Below, in pieces: positions 1-6,199 of a DNA stretch of 10,217 bases. This DNA comes from Candidatus Dadabacteria bacterium (GTDB taxonomy: Bacteria; Desulfobacterota_D; UBA1144; Nemesobacterales; JADFKM01): NCBI GenBank assembly GCA_022564935.1, contig JADFKM010000064.1:1-10217 (forward strand). The letters run 5' to 3'. The notes below the pieces were generated by a model. It had not been told where the DNA came from, did not search any database, and saw only the letters and a list, made by a program, of their open reading frames with translations. Position numbers and translations under genes: made by a program. Each line of letters begins with the position of its first letter. The first letter of the stretch is position 1.

Positions 1-493
1 TTATCCCCAGCTCGTCCATCCCATTTTGCTTAGCCAGCTCCAGTGCGTCAAGTCCTATGAACCGCTTGGAAAAAGCGTTAGCAAATCTGAGCAAGCTTTC
101 ATCGGAATAAATGCCTCTTCCTACGGGCATTTTCTCAAGGGTGGAATAAATCCTATGAGTACTGGACACTATAGTTGTTTTTTCAGATGAGCCGTAGCCC
201 TGCTCCAGAATCAGCCCTAGCTCTAAGAACTCCTGTGCGAGTATGACATCCACATCGCCCGGCACCGGGTACTGGGAGAAAATGACACGCTTGTTAGGCT
301 CATTAACCGAAGGGTGGGCTTCTATATAATAAGTGGTCGACCCCCCTCTCTGGGACAGGCCGGGCAGTCCTATGCCCTGCACATCGTAGTCTTCGTACTG
401 AAAGGCTTGAACAAGCCATTCGGTAAGAACCCCTCCTCCCTGGCCCCCTACGGCGGGGATCAGAATCCTTATCAGCTTGGCCGTTTTATCCAT
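1..493 (-). CDS. iorB: Indolepyruvate ferredoxin oxidoreductase, beta subunit (3' end missing, runs off window)
   Basis: This subunit pairs with IorA to oxidatively decarboxylate aryl-pyruvates (indolepyruvate, phenylpyruvate, 4-hydroxyphenylpyruvate) to aryl-acetyl-CoA, passing electrons to ferredoxin. I translated it by hand: 164 residues are visible with no stop before the window edge. The N-terminus carries the glycine-rich GGQGGG loop (residues 16-21), followed by GLPGLSQRGGST (42-53), GDVDVI (79-84) and STHRIYSTLEKM (111-122). This order is that of the gamma-type domain of 2-oxoacid:ferredoxin oxidoreductases, and the STHRIY/EKM segment resembles the longer beta subunits I recall from Proteobacteria, which have an extra C-terminal domain; that part would lie off the window. 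The ATG at 493 places the glycine loop at the usual distance from the N-terminus but has a weak ribosome site. In-frame GTG and TTG codons further upstream are alternatives. It lies 89 bases after the iorA stop and is probably cotranscribed with it. Confidence 0.85.
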   Translation of the reverse strand, partial: MDKTAKLIRILIPAVGGQGGGVLTEWLVQAFQYEDYDVQGIGLPGLSQRGGSTTYYIEAHPSVNEPNKRVIFSQYPVPGDVDVILAQEFLELGLILEQGYGSSEKTTIVSSTHRIYSTLEKMPVGRGIYSDESLLRFANAFSKRFIGLDALELAKQNGMDELGI

Positions 494-495
494 GG

Positions 496-539
496 CTGAA
501 TCTATTGAAGCCACATTTGTGTCATTCAATCTGAATCTA
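496..539. repeat. 9-bp direct repeat flanking the iorA-iorB stem-loop
   Basis: CTGAATCTA occurs at 496-504 and again, identical, at 531-539, a period of 35 bases, in the noncoding gap between iorA and iorB. It could be a remnant of a small duplication or a paired protein site. At this length chance is possible. Confidence 0.35.
504..530 (-). other. Intercistronic stem-loop between iorA and iorB
   Basis: The arms ATTGAA (504-509) and TTCAAT (525-530) enclose an inner perfect palindrome, CACA-TT-TGTG (512-521), with a small asymmetric internal loop. The whole element lies just upstream of the iorB ATG at 493 and is flanked by two copies of CTGAATCTA (496-504 and 531-539). In the transcript it could fold next to the iorB start and affect translation or mRNA processing. 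That role is inference; only the symmetry is seen. Confidence 0.3.
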
Positions 540-582
540 CCCCCATTTTAATAAATAGGAAAGATAAATCAAGGCAGCTAAC

Positions 583-2715
583 CTAGTTCGACACTCCGTT
601 GCCCGATAGGAAGTTCACAAATACCGAGTTAAATTTATCTTTGGCCCTATCGTATATCGACGGGTTGTGTATCACTTCCACTTTGTAAAAAGCAGGACAC
701 AGGACAGCGGCCTGGGCAATTTCGCCGCATAGCCCGCAGCCCACGCACGAATGCTCGATAGTGGCTATGGGGTCATCCCTGAGTAGGTTCGGGCCCTCTT
801 TGAGGGTAAGGGAAGGGCAGCCGTTGTACCTCATGCAGGAATGGTCGCCAGTGCAAACCTCGTCGTCAACGCCCAGGCGCGCCTGAACGACCCTCTTGCC
901 CCTTTGAATGGACTTTCTCACAATTGGTTTTTCTCTCCTCTGCTTCTCGAGCGTGCACTCGCCTTTTGAAATTATTACTTTCAGCCCCTTGGGGGTTTCG
1001 TACGCCTCCCTCAGCACATCAATAGAATCACCTAAGTCAAAGGGGTCAACGGTTCTGATCCATTCCACGCCCGTGCCTTTCAGGGCTTTTTCAATGTCCA
1101 TTCCAACCTCTTCCTGTCTCATGTTCTTTCCTGAAGCCGGGTTTTCGTGAGCGCCTGTCATGGAAGTCCAGAAGTTCTGCAAAATGATTAGGATGGCGTC
1201 TTGTTTGTTGTAGACGGCGTTCGCAATGCTGGTGGTAAGACCGCTGTGCCAGAAAGTCCCGTCGCCCATGAAAGAAATAAACCGCTTCGTGGCCATACGT
1301 GACAGCGCCCCCGCAGAGGCGAGACCTACCCCCATCCCCGTGATTGAATCACTCAGGTCGAATGGAGGCAGCCCGCTCATGGAATAGCACCCGATGTCGG
1401 AGGCATAGTAAGACCTTCCGTATTCTTCCTCAAGTATTTTTATGGCAGTGAATACGGGTCTCTCGGGGCAGCCGGTGCAAAATATGGGGTTGCGCTTCGT
1501 TATGGGCTCTCTCAGGAACTGCTTCGCAACGACCTTGTGTTTTTCAATCTCCTCACTCGAGGCGCGTATTCTGCTCTGCTCCCTTGAATTGGCGGTGTTC
1601 TTTATCAAGAAAGAGCCTATTCCCTTAATAATATGGTCGGGTGTAAATTCCCCTGCGGTGGGCAGTGTTTCTTTACCGAAAATCTCCACTCCGAGCCTTG
1701 CCCTCTGCACTATCGCCCTTATCTGCTCTTCAATTAAATTTGGCATCCCTTCCTCGACGATCAACACTGCCCTTTTACCCCTTATGAAATCGACGATCTC
1801 TTCGGGCACGAGCGGGTTGATTACGTTCAAGTTGAGTATCGGAATCCTGGATTCGCCGTAAATGTTTGCTTCACCGAGATTGTACAGGCACCTCATCATA
1901 GAGTTGAATATCATCCCATGTGTGATAATGCCGAGACTTTTCTCCTCCCCGTCGAACACTTCGTTGAGCCGTCTCTCCCTGATAAATTTAATGGCCGACG
2001 GGATTCTTTCGGAGAACTTCTTTCTCTCCTGATCGTAGGTGTAAGGGGGAAGGGGAATTTTGTTCAGGTCGGGGGTCAGGTCTTTCAGGGGATTTACAGT
2101 GCTTATCGCCGGAGTAATATTATCCCTGCAGGAAATCTTGCCCCTTATGTGAGCAATCCGTGTCGAGAGCAGAAACATGACAGGCATATTCGAATACTCC
2201 GAGAGCTGAAAACCCTGCTCGATCATATCGACTAAGTGTTGGAGGTCGCCTCTTGGGTCGATAACGGGCATTGTGGATTTAAGCGCAAAGGGAAGGGCCC
2301 TCTCGGCCACGCACGTGCTGTCGCATCCGTAATCCTCCCCTATTATGATCAAAGCACCTCCCATGACACCTGAGGAAGATATATGGGCAAGGGCGTCGGA
2401 CGCAACGTTGGTTCCTACGATCTTCCAGTTAACCGAGCCCCTTATGGGGTAGCTGATCGAAGCCGAGAGCAGCGCGGCGGCCGAAGCCTCGTTCCCCGAG
2501 CAATCAAAGTACACGCCCATATCCTTCAGCACGGGTTTGTACGCTGCGGCGAACGCGTCTATTAATCCCGCGGTAGGGGAGCCGGGATAACCTCCCACGT
2601 AGCTGATGCCGGACTGGAGAAAGGCCTTTAAAATTACGAGCGGGGCGTCACCGTACATGGTGCTGCCGTCGCCTAGCTTCAGTTGTTCCACTAATTCAGT
2701 TGAGTAGGTGCCCAC
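583..2715 (-). CDS. iorA: Indolepyruvate ferredoxin oxidoreductase, alpha (TPP and iron-sulfur) subunit
   Basis: Catalytic subunit converting aryl-pyruvate, CoA and oxidised ferredoxin to aryl-acetyl-CoA and CO2, a cytoplasmic step in aromatic amino-acid breakdown. The 710 residues show the expected order. A pyrimidine-binding domain comes first (YPGSPTAG near 43-50, NEASAA at 75-80). A middle transketolase-C-like region follows, then a CTGCPERP motif (413-420). The thiamine-diphosphate site is GDGTFWHSGLT (484-494), with the N514 side of the motif about 28 residues on. The C-terminal ferredoxin-like part has cysteines at 621, 627, 633, 657, 660, 663 and 673. Its first cluster is C-x5-C-x5-C rather than CxxCxxC, which matches the CTGDHxC...GCPSLT form I recall from proteobacterial IorA. 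The start is GTG, chosen because a GGAGG ribosome site (2726 down to 2722) sits 6 bases upstream. iorB follows on the same strand. The leader contains an extended -10 promoter and palindromes. The precise aryl-pyruvate preference cannot be read from sequence. Confidence 0.93.
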   Translation of the reverse strand: MGTYSTELVEQLKLGDGSTMYGDAPLVILKAFLQSGISYVGGYPGSPTAGLIDAFAAAYKPVLKDMGVYFDCSGNEASAAALLSASISYPIRGSVNWKIVGTNVASDALAHISSSGVMGGALIIIGEDYGCDSTCVAERALPFALKSTMPVIDPRGDLQHLVDMIEQGFQLSEYSNMPVMFLLSTRIAHIRGKISCRDNITPAISTVNPLKDLTPDLNKIPLPPYTYDQERKKFSERIPSAIKFIRERRLNEVFDGEEKSLGIITHGMIFNSMMRCLYNLGEANIYGESRIPILNLNVINPLVPEEIVDFIRGKRAVLIVEEGMPNLIEEQIRAIVQRARLGVEIFGKETLPTAGEFTPDHIIKGIGSFLIKNTANSREQSRIRASSEEIEKHKVVAKQFLREPITKRNPIFCTGCPERPVFTAIKILEEEYGRSYYASDIGCYSMSGLPPFDLSDSITGMGVGLASAGALSRMATKRFISFMGDGTFWHSGLTTSIANAVYNKQDAILIILQNFWTSMTGAHENPASGKNMRQEEVGMDIEKALKGTGVEWIRTVDPFDLGDSIDVLREAYETPKGLKVIISKGECTLEKQRREKPIVRKSIQRGKRVVQARLGVDDEVCTGDHSCMRYNGCPSLTLKEGPNLLRDDPIATIEHSCVGCGLCGEIAQAAVLCPAFYKVEVIHNPSIYDRAKDKFNSVFVNFLSGNGVSN

Positions 2716-2769
2716 AATGAACCTCCGATTAGAAATTGCGTTTACAAACTATGAATCGAGAGTCGGTGT

Positions 2770-2786
2770 TTAATCCAACGGATTAA
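2770..2786. promoter_or_regulatory. 17-bp palindrome in the iorA leader (possible operator or hairpin)
   Basis: TTAATCC-AAC-GGATTAA has perfect 7-bp arms and a 3-base centre. It lies about 55 bases upstream of the iorA GTG and downstream of the predicted promoter, where a repressor site or leader hairpin would act. I do not recognise the regulator. The symmetry is direct observation; the role is inference. Confidence 0.35.
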
Positions 2787-2858
2787 CTTACTGTGACCCG
2801 TTTATCCAAACAGCGGTAATTGATCCTTAACATAAGCAGATGAAAAAGATTAATAATT

Positions 2859-2889
2859 ATTATATCAGAGATTACCGGGAATTTATCAA
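2859..2889 (-). promoter_or_regulatory. Predicted sigma-70 promoter for iorAB, with extended -10
   Basis: On the minus strand there is a perfect extended -10, TGATATAAT (2867 down to 2859), preceded 19 bases upstream by the -35-like TTGATA (2889 down to 2884, five of six consensus bases). The spacer is longer than optimal, which the TGn extension could compensate for. Transcription would start near 2852 and give iorA a leader of about 136 bases. A perfect 12-bp AT palindrome, TAATAATTATTA (2851-2862), overlaps the -10 and start point. Confidence 0.5.
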
Positions 2890-2983
2890 ATTCTCAACTG
2901 GCCGGAATATCTGTATTTTCTAAAATAAATGCTATTACGAGCAGTTGCGGCTTTAAACCGGCCGGGTATTTTCATGGCATTTC

Positions 2984-3688
2984 TCATTGTGATATCGACT
3001 TCTTCATCTCCCCCGCATATATATCGGCCCTTCTCGTGGGCTCCGGTACCCTGTAGCCTCTCCAGCAGCCAAGCGTTATCTCTATCGCCGTTTGAAGGCA
3101 AACCCTGTGACCCGTCGATACGAACACGGGCTTCACCGAGTTCTTAGTCCTGAGCACGGCCCCGATAGTTTCTCCCGTTTTGGGGTGGAGCAAACCGCTC
3201 CGGGAGCCGCGAACCGAAGCGGGCTCTTCATAATCGCCGAACAGTTTTTTCTTCGCCACCCCGATTGCCGGAGTGTCCAGAGCCACCCCGATATGGCTTG
3301 CAATCCCTACGCCTCTTGGGTGAGCAGTCCCCTGACCGTCGAACATCAGCACATCGGGCTTACCTTTGAGCTTCTCCCAGGCCTTAACGATAGCGGGCCC
3401 CTCCCGAAACGAAAGGTACCCCGGAATGTAGGGGAACGTTTCATCCGCCATGGCCCAGGCCCTCTCGATCTCCTCAAGCTCGGGGTATGTGAGCACGACT
3501 ATAACGCAAAGGAGCTTCTTTCGATGAGTGAGCACGGCAAGGTCGGCGCCTCCGACAGTGCTTAGCCTCTCAAACGAGTCTTCGGTGACTATGCTTTCTC
3601 TAATTTGCCTCTGTATTTCCCTAGCACGCTCCGGGGTTGGGTTCAATTCGAGGGATAATTCCGAGACGGCGATCTTTTCTCTTACCAT
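2984..3688 (-). CDS. nfi: Endonuclease V (deoxyinosine 3' endonuclease)
   Basis: Endonuclease V nicks DNA at the second phosphodiester bond 3' to deoxyinosine and other deaminated bases, starting alternative excision repair. The 234-residue protein is full length for the family. It carries the conserved blocks in order: VGGADLAV with the metal-ligand Asp49, the wedge motif PYIPGYLSFREGP with Glu96, DVLMFDGQGTAHPRGVGIASH with Asp117 and His123, IGVAKKKLF, KPVFVSTGHRV, and the C-terminal PEPTRRADIY. Asp49, Glu96 and Asp117 correspond to the catalytic acidic triad of the family. The ATG at 3688 is preceded by AGGG about 8 bases upstream, a modest ribosome site. The gene is divergent from dcd, with a 246-base gap to the dcd ATG, and stands alone on its strand; iorA begins 268 bases downstream and has its own likely promoter. 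Nothing looks truncated. Overlapping short reading frames on the other strand are shadows. Confidence 0.95.
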   Translation of the reverse strand: MVREKIAVSELSLELNPTPERAREIQRQIRESIVTEDSFERLSTVGGADLAVLTHRKKLLCVIVVLTYPELEEIERAWAMADETFPYIPGYLSFREGPAIVKAWEKLKGKPDVLMFDGQGTAHPRGVGIASHIGVALDTPAIGVAKKKLFGDYEEPASVRGSRSGLLHPKTGETIGAVLRTKNSVKPVFVSTGHRVCLQTAIEITLGCWRGYRVPEPTRRADIYAGEMKKSISQ

Positions 3689-3719
3689 CAGAAAAACCCT
3701 ATTACACCTTCATATATTT

Positions 3720-3748
3720 AATATCGAATATTCTGAAACTAACTTCAA
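3720..3748 (-). promoter_or_regulatory. Possible sigma-70 promoter for nfi
   Basis: On the minus strand, TTGAAG (3748 down to 3743) and GATATT (3725 down to 3720) are separated by 17 bases, each matching four of six consensus positions. Transcription would start near 3713, about 25 bases before the nfi ATG. The match is weak and the region is AT-rich, so it is only a candidate. Confidence 0.3.
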
Positions 3749-3864
3749 TACCATGCATAGGAAACTACCCAATTCACTGTCCACACCCTCTAGATACACC
3801 GATGGATAGAAAACAACTGTACACGGCGCAGCCGGCTCTGAATTGAACATAAACCACCCGGCAA

Positions 3865-3893
3865 TTGAGCAACCCCTATAGCTATGGTACTAT
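3865..3893 (+). promoter_or_regulatory. Predicted sigma-70 promoter for dcd
   Basis: TTGAGC (3865-3870) and TACTAT (3888-3893) are spaced by exactly 17 bases, and a TG dinucleotide at 3885-3886 makes an extended -10 (TGG-TACTAT). Transcription would start near 3900, about 35 bases before the dcd ATG, leaving room for its ribosome site. Confidence 0.45.
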
Positions 3894-3934
3894 GGCTTCC
3901 CGGACTCAAGCACAAACGAAAGGAGAACCCCCTC

Positions 3935-4501
3935 ATGAGCATTCAACCCGACCGCTGGATAAGGGAAATGGCCGTAAAATACAACATGATAGAGCCCTTC
4001 GTAGATAAATCTGTATCAGAAGTGGACGGCAAAAAAGTGATTTCATACGGACTGTCCTCTTACGGATACGACATCAGGGTAAGCGACGAGTTTAAGGTTT
4101 TCACCAACGTATATAACACCGTAGTCGACCCGAAGAATTTCGACGACAGATCTTTTGTCGATATGAAGACTGCTGTGTGCATAATCCCACCCAACTCCTT
4201 CGTGCTGGCCAGGACGGTGGAGTATTTCCGAATACCCCGCAACGTCCTCACCATCTGCCTCGGGAAATCAACCTACGCCAGAACAGGGATAATCACAAAC
4301 GTCACCCCGTTTGAGCCTGAATGGGAGGGGTACGTCACCCTTGAGATCTCCAACACCACCCCCCTGCCCGCCAAGATATACGCCAACGAGGGCATCGCTC
4401 AGGTGCTCTTCTTCGAGGGGGACGAGGAGTGCGAGCTCTCATACGCAGATAAGAAGGGGAAGTACCAGAAGCAGACGGGCATCACACCTCCCAAGGTGTG
4501 A
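3935..4501 (+). CDS. dcd: dCTP deaminase
   Basis: Deaminates dCTP to dUTP and ammonia in the cytoplasm, the main bacterial route toward dUMP and thymidylate. The product has 188 residues, a little shorter than the 193-residue E. coli enzyme and typical of another common bacterial branch. Visible motifs are SSYGYDIR (41-48), DEFKVFTN (51-58), the nucleotide-binding LGKSTYAR (109-116; Lys111 and Ser112 align with the Arg-Ser of E. coli), and [14 protein letters not shown] (127-140), where Glu137 aligns with the catalytic glutamate. The C-terminal KYQKQTGIT resembles the flexible tail that closes over the substrate. The reading frame opens further upstream, but the ATG at 3935 is chosen because AGGAG (3921-3925) lies 9 bases before it and the conserved [10 protein letters not shown] start follows. 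Whether it is monofunctional or also a dUTPase cannot be proved here; the form resembles monofunctional enzymes. Confidence 0.95.
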   Translation: MSIQPDRWIREMAVKYNMIEPFVDKSVSEVDGKKVISYGLSSYGYDIRVSDEFKVFTNVYNTVVDPKNFDDRSFVDMKTAVCIIPPNSFVLARTVEYFRIPRNVLTICLGKSTYARTGIITNVTPFEPEWEGYVTLEISNTTPLPAKIYANEGIAQVLFFEGDEECELSYADKKGKYQKQTGITPPKV

Positions 4502-4524
4502 CAACGTATGAAGGAAAATTGCGC

Positions 4525-4947
4525 TCAGCGGCTCTTGCGCTTCTTCTCAAGCATCTTTTCCATCTCCTCTCCCATGGAAACGATTCTCACCGTATGAGCT
4601 TCGATCTCGTTCGAGGCTCTTCTGTATATTCCGCCTAAGACCACAAAGGAGTTCTCCTCTACCGGAAAGGGGCCTTGCAGCGTGACATTGATATACAGCC
4701 CACTCAAATCATACAGCTTGAAGGAGATCTTGGATTCCTTGGATTTCTGGGTCTCTTCATCAATTTCTTGCTCCGGGTGCTTAACAATCCCTTCAACCAC
4801 CACAATCGCCCCGTCATAGGCAAGGGGGGACAGGAGGATTTTATGGATAGGGGCCCGGATACCCGCTATGTCATGACCCGGCGGAAGCTCCTTACCGCCG
4901 CAGCCAATAAGGACGGCCGTAAGCGTCAACACTAAAGCGAAGCTCAA
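4525..4947 (-). CDS. Small predicted lipoprotein, possibly OB-fold-like
   Basis: I do not recognise the family. The product is about 140 residues. A hydrophobic N-terminus ends in a lipobox, L-I-G-C (13-16), so Cys16 would be lipidated and the mature 125 residues held at a membrane facing the periplasm. The mature part has alternating hydrophobic strands (IVVVEGIVKHP near 47-57, ISFKLYDLSGLYINVTL, FVVLGGIYRR, IEAHTVRIVSMG) reminiscent of a small OB-fold beta barrel, interrupted by a charged stretch (EIDEETQKSKESK). The end is a Lys/Glu-rich helix (EEMEKMLEKKRKSR). The start is uncertain. TTG at 4947 is the only usual start codon in frame between the upstream stop and the lipobox that leaves a signal sequence; it has no clear ribosome site, and the signal lacks the usual positive N-region. 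The gene converges on dcd with a 23-base gap and diverges from the glyoxalase II gene. Confidence 0.7.
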   Translation of the reverse strand: MSFALVLTLTAVLIGCGGKELPPGHDIAGIRAPIHKILLSPLAYDGAIVVVEGIVKHPEQEIDEETQKSKESKISFKLYDLSGLYINVTLQGPFPVEENSFVVLGGIYRRASNEIEAHTVRIVSMGEEMEKMLEKKRKSR

Positions 4948-5043
4948 ATGTGTATTAATTTCAAATATGCCGTTAATACGGGGATGAATGAATCCGCCTC
5001 CATCGACGTCTTAAGAGTTACGCCGAACGAAAGACTCATATAT

Positions 5044-5080
5044 TAATAACCCTTTTTAATAAGTAGTCAACCGGTTATTA
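5044..5080. repeat. 8-bp inverted repeat in the lipoprotein / glyoxalase II spacer
   Basis: TAATAACC (5044-5051) and GGTTATTA (5073-5080) are exact reverse complements separated by 21 bases, in the AT-rich divergent spacer. It may be a regulator half-site pair or a chance match in AT-rich DNA. Confidence 0.3.
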
Positions 5081-5091
5081 TTTATATCTAC

Positions 5092-5116
5092 GTCCGAATT
5101 GCGCTGTCCGCAATTG
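5092..5116. promoter_or_regulatory. Inverted and direct repeat upstream of the glyoxalase II gene (possible operator)
   Basis: AATTGCG-CTGTC-CGCAATT (5097-5115) is a perfect 7-bp inverted repeat with a 5-base centre. The same stretch also reads as a near direct repeat, GTCCG-AATTG (5092-5101) and GTCCG-C-AATTG (5106-5116). It overlaps a possible -35, TTGCGC (5099-5104), set 17 bases before TATTGA (5122-5127), and ends 54 bases before the gene's ATG. A repressor bound here could block transcription; this is inference. Confidence 0.35.
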
Positions 5117-5169
5117 TGAAGTATTGATATGAGAACGAATGAACACAGCGCTCACTGAAGGAGAGGGAG

Positions 5170-6000
5170 ATGGAAATTAGGGATAAAGACAGCTACGGAA
5201 TCGCCAGAGTTCTCATAGAGCAAAGCGACTCCAACTACAACTACATTCTGTGGTGTACGGATACCCGCGAGTGCGCCGTTATCGACCCTTGTGACGCACG
5301 CACAATCCTTGAAATCGTGCAGAGACTCGGGCTGAGGGTTAAATACATAATCAACACACACACACACCCTGACCATATCGAGGGCAACGACGCCATATTA
5401 AAAGTTTCCCTACAGAGCTTCGACTCCTCAAGCGCTGCAAAGATCCTCGTCCACCCATCACGAAAGCAGCACGTAGCGCCCCGAAACGAGCCGATTGACG
5501 AGGGTGACGTGGTCGAGGTGGGAGCCCTAAACATCAGGGTTATCCACACCCCGGGCCACTGCCCCGAGCACATCTCCCTTATTCTCGATGACTGCATCTT
5601 CGTTGGCGACACCATATTTTCCGCGGGCTGCGGCAACGTCAGGTTCAGGGGCGATGTGGACGCATTGTATGACACATTTGCTAATAGACTTACTCCGCTC
5701 CCCGACAACCTGATAATCCACTACGGTCACGAATATACGGAGAAAAACCTTCGGTTTGCTCTCGACATCGAGCCGTTAAACGAAGCTGCTGCAAGCAAAT
5801 TGGTGGTTGTGAGGGCGGCGCTTTCAAAAGGGGAGTACGTACCCCTGCCGACGCTCGGAGAAGAAAAGACATACAACCCGTTCCTGCGGGTTGAAGTGCC
5901 CGAAGTAATCGAGACCGTGAAACAAAAGGTGCCGGAAGCCGGCCACGGCCCAAGGAACGTATTCAAAGCCCTTAGAGGACTGAGGGATGAGTGGGTATGA
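5170..6000 (+). CDS. Glyoxalase II-type metallo-beta-lactamase-fold hydrolase (probable hydroxyacylglutathione hydrolase)
   Basis: Likely hydrolyses S-lactoylglutathione or a related acyl-thiol to the acid plus free thiol, the second step of methylglyoxal detoxification. The 276-residue protein has the dinuclear-metal ligands of the family: THTHPDH (His64, His66, Asp68, His69), TPGH (His130), GDTIF (Asp147) and GHEYTEKN (His187). The C-terminal half has EPLNEA, TLGEEKTYNPFLR (228-240) and VFKALRGLRD (264-273), matching the C-terminal domain that binds glutathione in classical GloB. It differs in the loop after GDTIFSAG, reading CGNVRFRGD where GloB has CGRLFEG, so the thiol partner could differ. 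The ATG at 5170 has a strong ribosome site, AAGGAG (5158-5163), 6 bases upstream. It is divergent from the lipoprotein gene and followed by metH after a 199-base gap. A persulfide dioxygenase is less likely because the long GloB-like C-terminus is present. I leave the symbol blank because substrate is uncertain. Confidence 0.85.
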   Translation: MEIRDKDSYGIARVLIEQSDSNYNYILWCTDTRECAVIDPCDARTILEIVQRLGLRVKYIINTHTHPDHIEGNDAILKVSLQSFDSSSAAKILVHPSRKQHVAPRNEPIDEGDVVEVGALNIRVIHTPGHCPEHISLILDDCIFVGDTIFSAGCGNVRFRGDVDALYDTFANRLTPLPDNLIIHYGHEYTEKNLRFALDIEPLNEAAASKLVVVRAALSKGEYVPLPTLGEEKTYNPFLRVEVPEVIETVKQKVPEAGHGPRNVFKALRGLRDEWV

Positions 6001-6155
6001 TTCGAGACGTAAATGACGACGATACCGGCTCGATAAAGAAAAAGGCTCCACAGTATCAATTCCATATCTAATATTCACATTCACAATTACAACACCCCTC
6101 ATCCGTGCTTATTGATTTGAGTTCGCTTAAACACGCATTAAATTAATATATACGG

Positions 6156-6184
6156 TTGTCTTTGACCATTTGTGTGGATAAAAT
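6156..6184 (+). promoter_or_regulatory. Predicted sigma-70 promoter for metH
   Basis: TTGTCT (6156-6161, four of six) and TAAAAT (6179-6184, five of six) are spaced by 17 bases, below an AT-rich stretch (6138-6152) that could act as an UP element. Transcription would begin near 6191, only about 9 to 15 bases before the candidate metH ATG codons. Confidence 0.45.
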
Positions 6185-6199
6185 ATACCCCTTTTGATT

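Noticed and set aside
314-499. 61-residue plus-strand reading frame opposite the start of iorB
   Set aside because: The minus strand clearly encodes the glycine-rich IorB N-terminus; this frame is a shadow.
2791-2813. CTGT...ACAG pair resembling a LexA box
   Set aside because: The spacing between half-sites is 15 bases, not the 8 of the gammaproteobacterial SOS box, and the gene downstream is not a DNA-repair gene.
2885-2980. GGCCGG / CCGGCC pair downstream of nfi as an intrinsic terminator
   Set aside because: The arms are far apart and largely self-complementary, and no T-run follows in the nfi direction.
2886-3101. 71-residue reading frame on the minus strand overlapping the nfi 3' end
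   Set aside because: It overlaps the conserved C-terminus of endonuclease V in another frame, has no recognisable domain or ribosome site, and nfi itself is intact.
3637-3668. GGTTCAATTC-like stretch resembling a tRNA T-loop
   Set aside because: It lies inside nfi, with no acceptor, D or anticodon stems around it.
5354-5365. Six-unit AC dinucleotide run inside the glyoxalase II metal-binding motif, which might suggest phase variation
   Set aside because: It is only 12 bases and simply encodes Asn-Thr-His-Thr-His of the conserved THTHPDH motif. Runs this short rarely drive phase variation.
6001-6199. Possible cobalamin riboswitch upstream of metH
   Set aside because: I could not find a B12-box-like sequence or the expected paired elements, and the spacer is AT-rich with a promoter close to the gene. 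A covariance search would be decisive.
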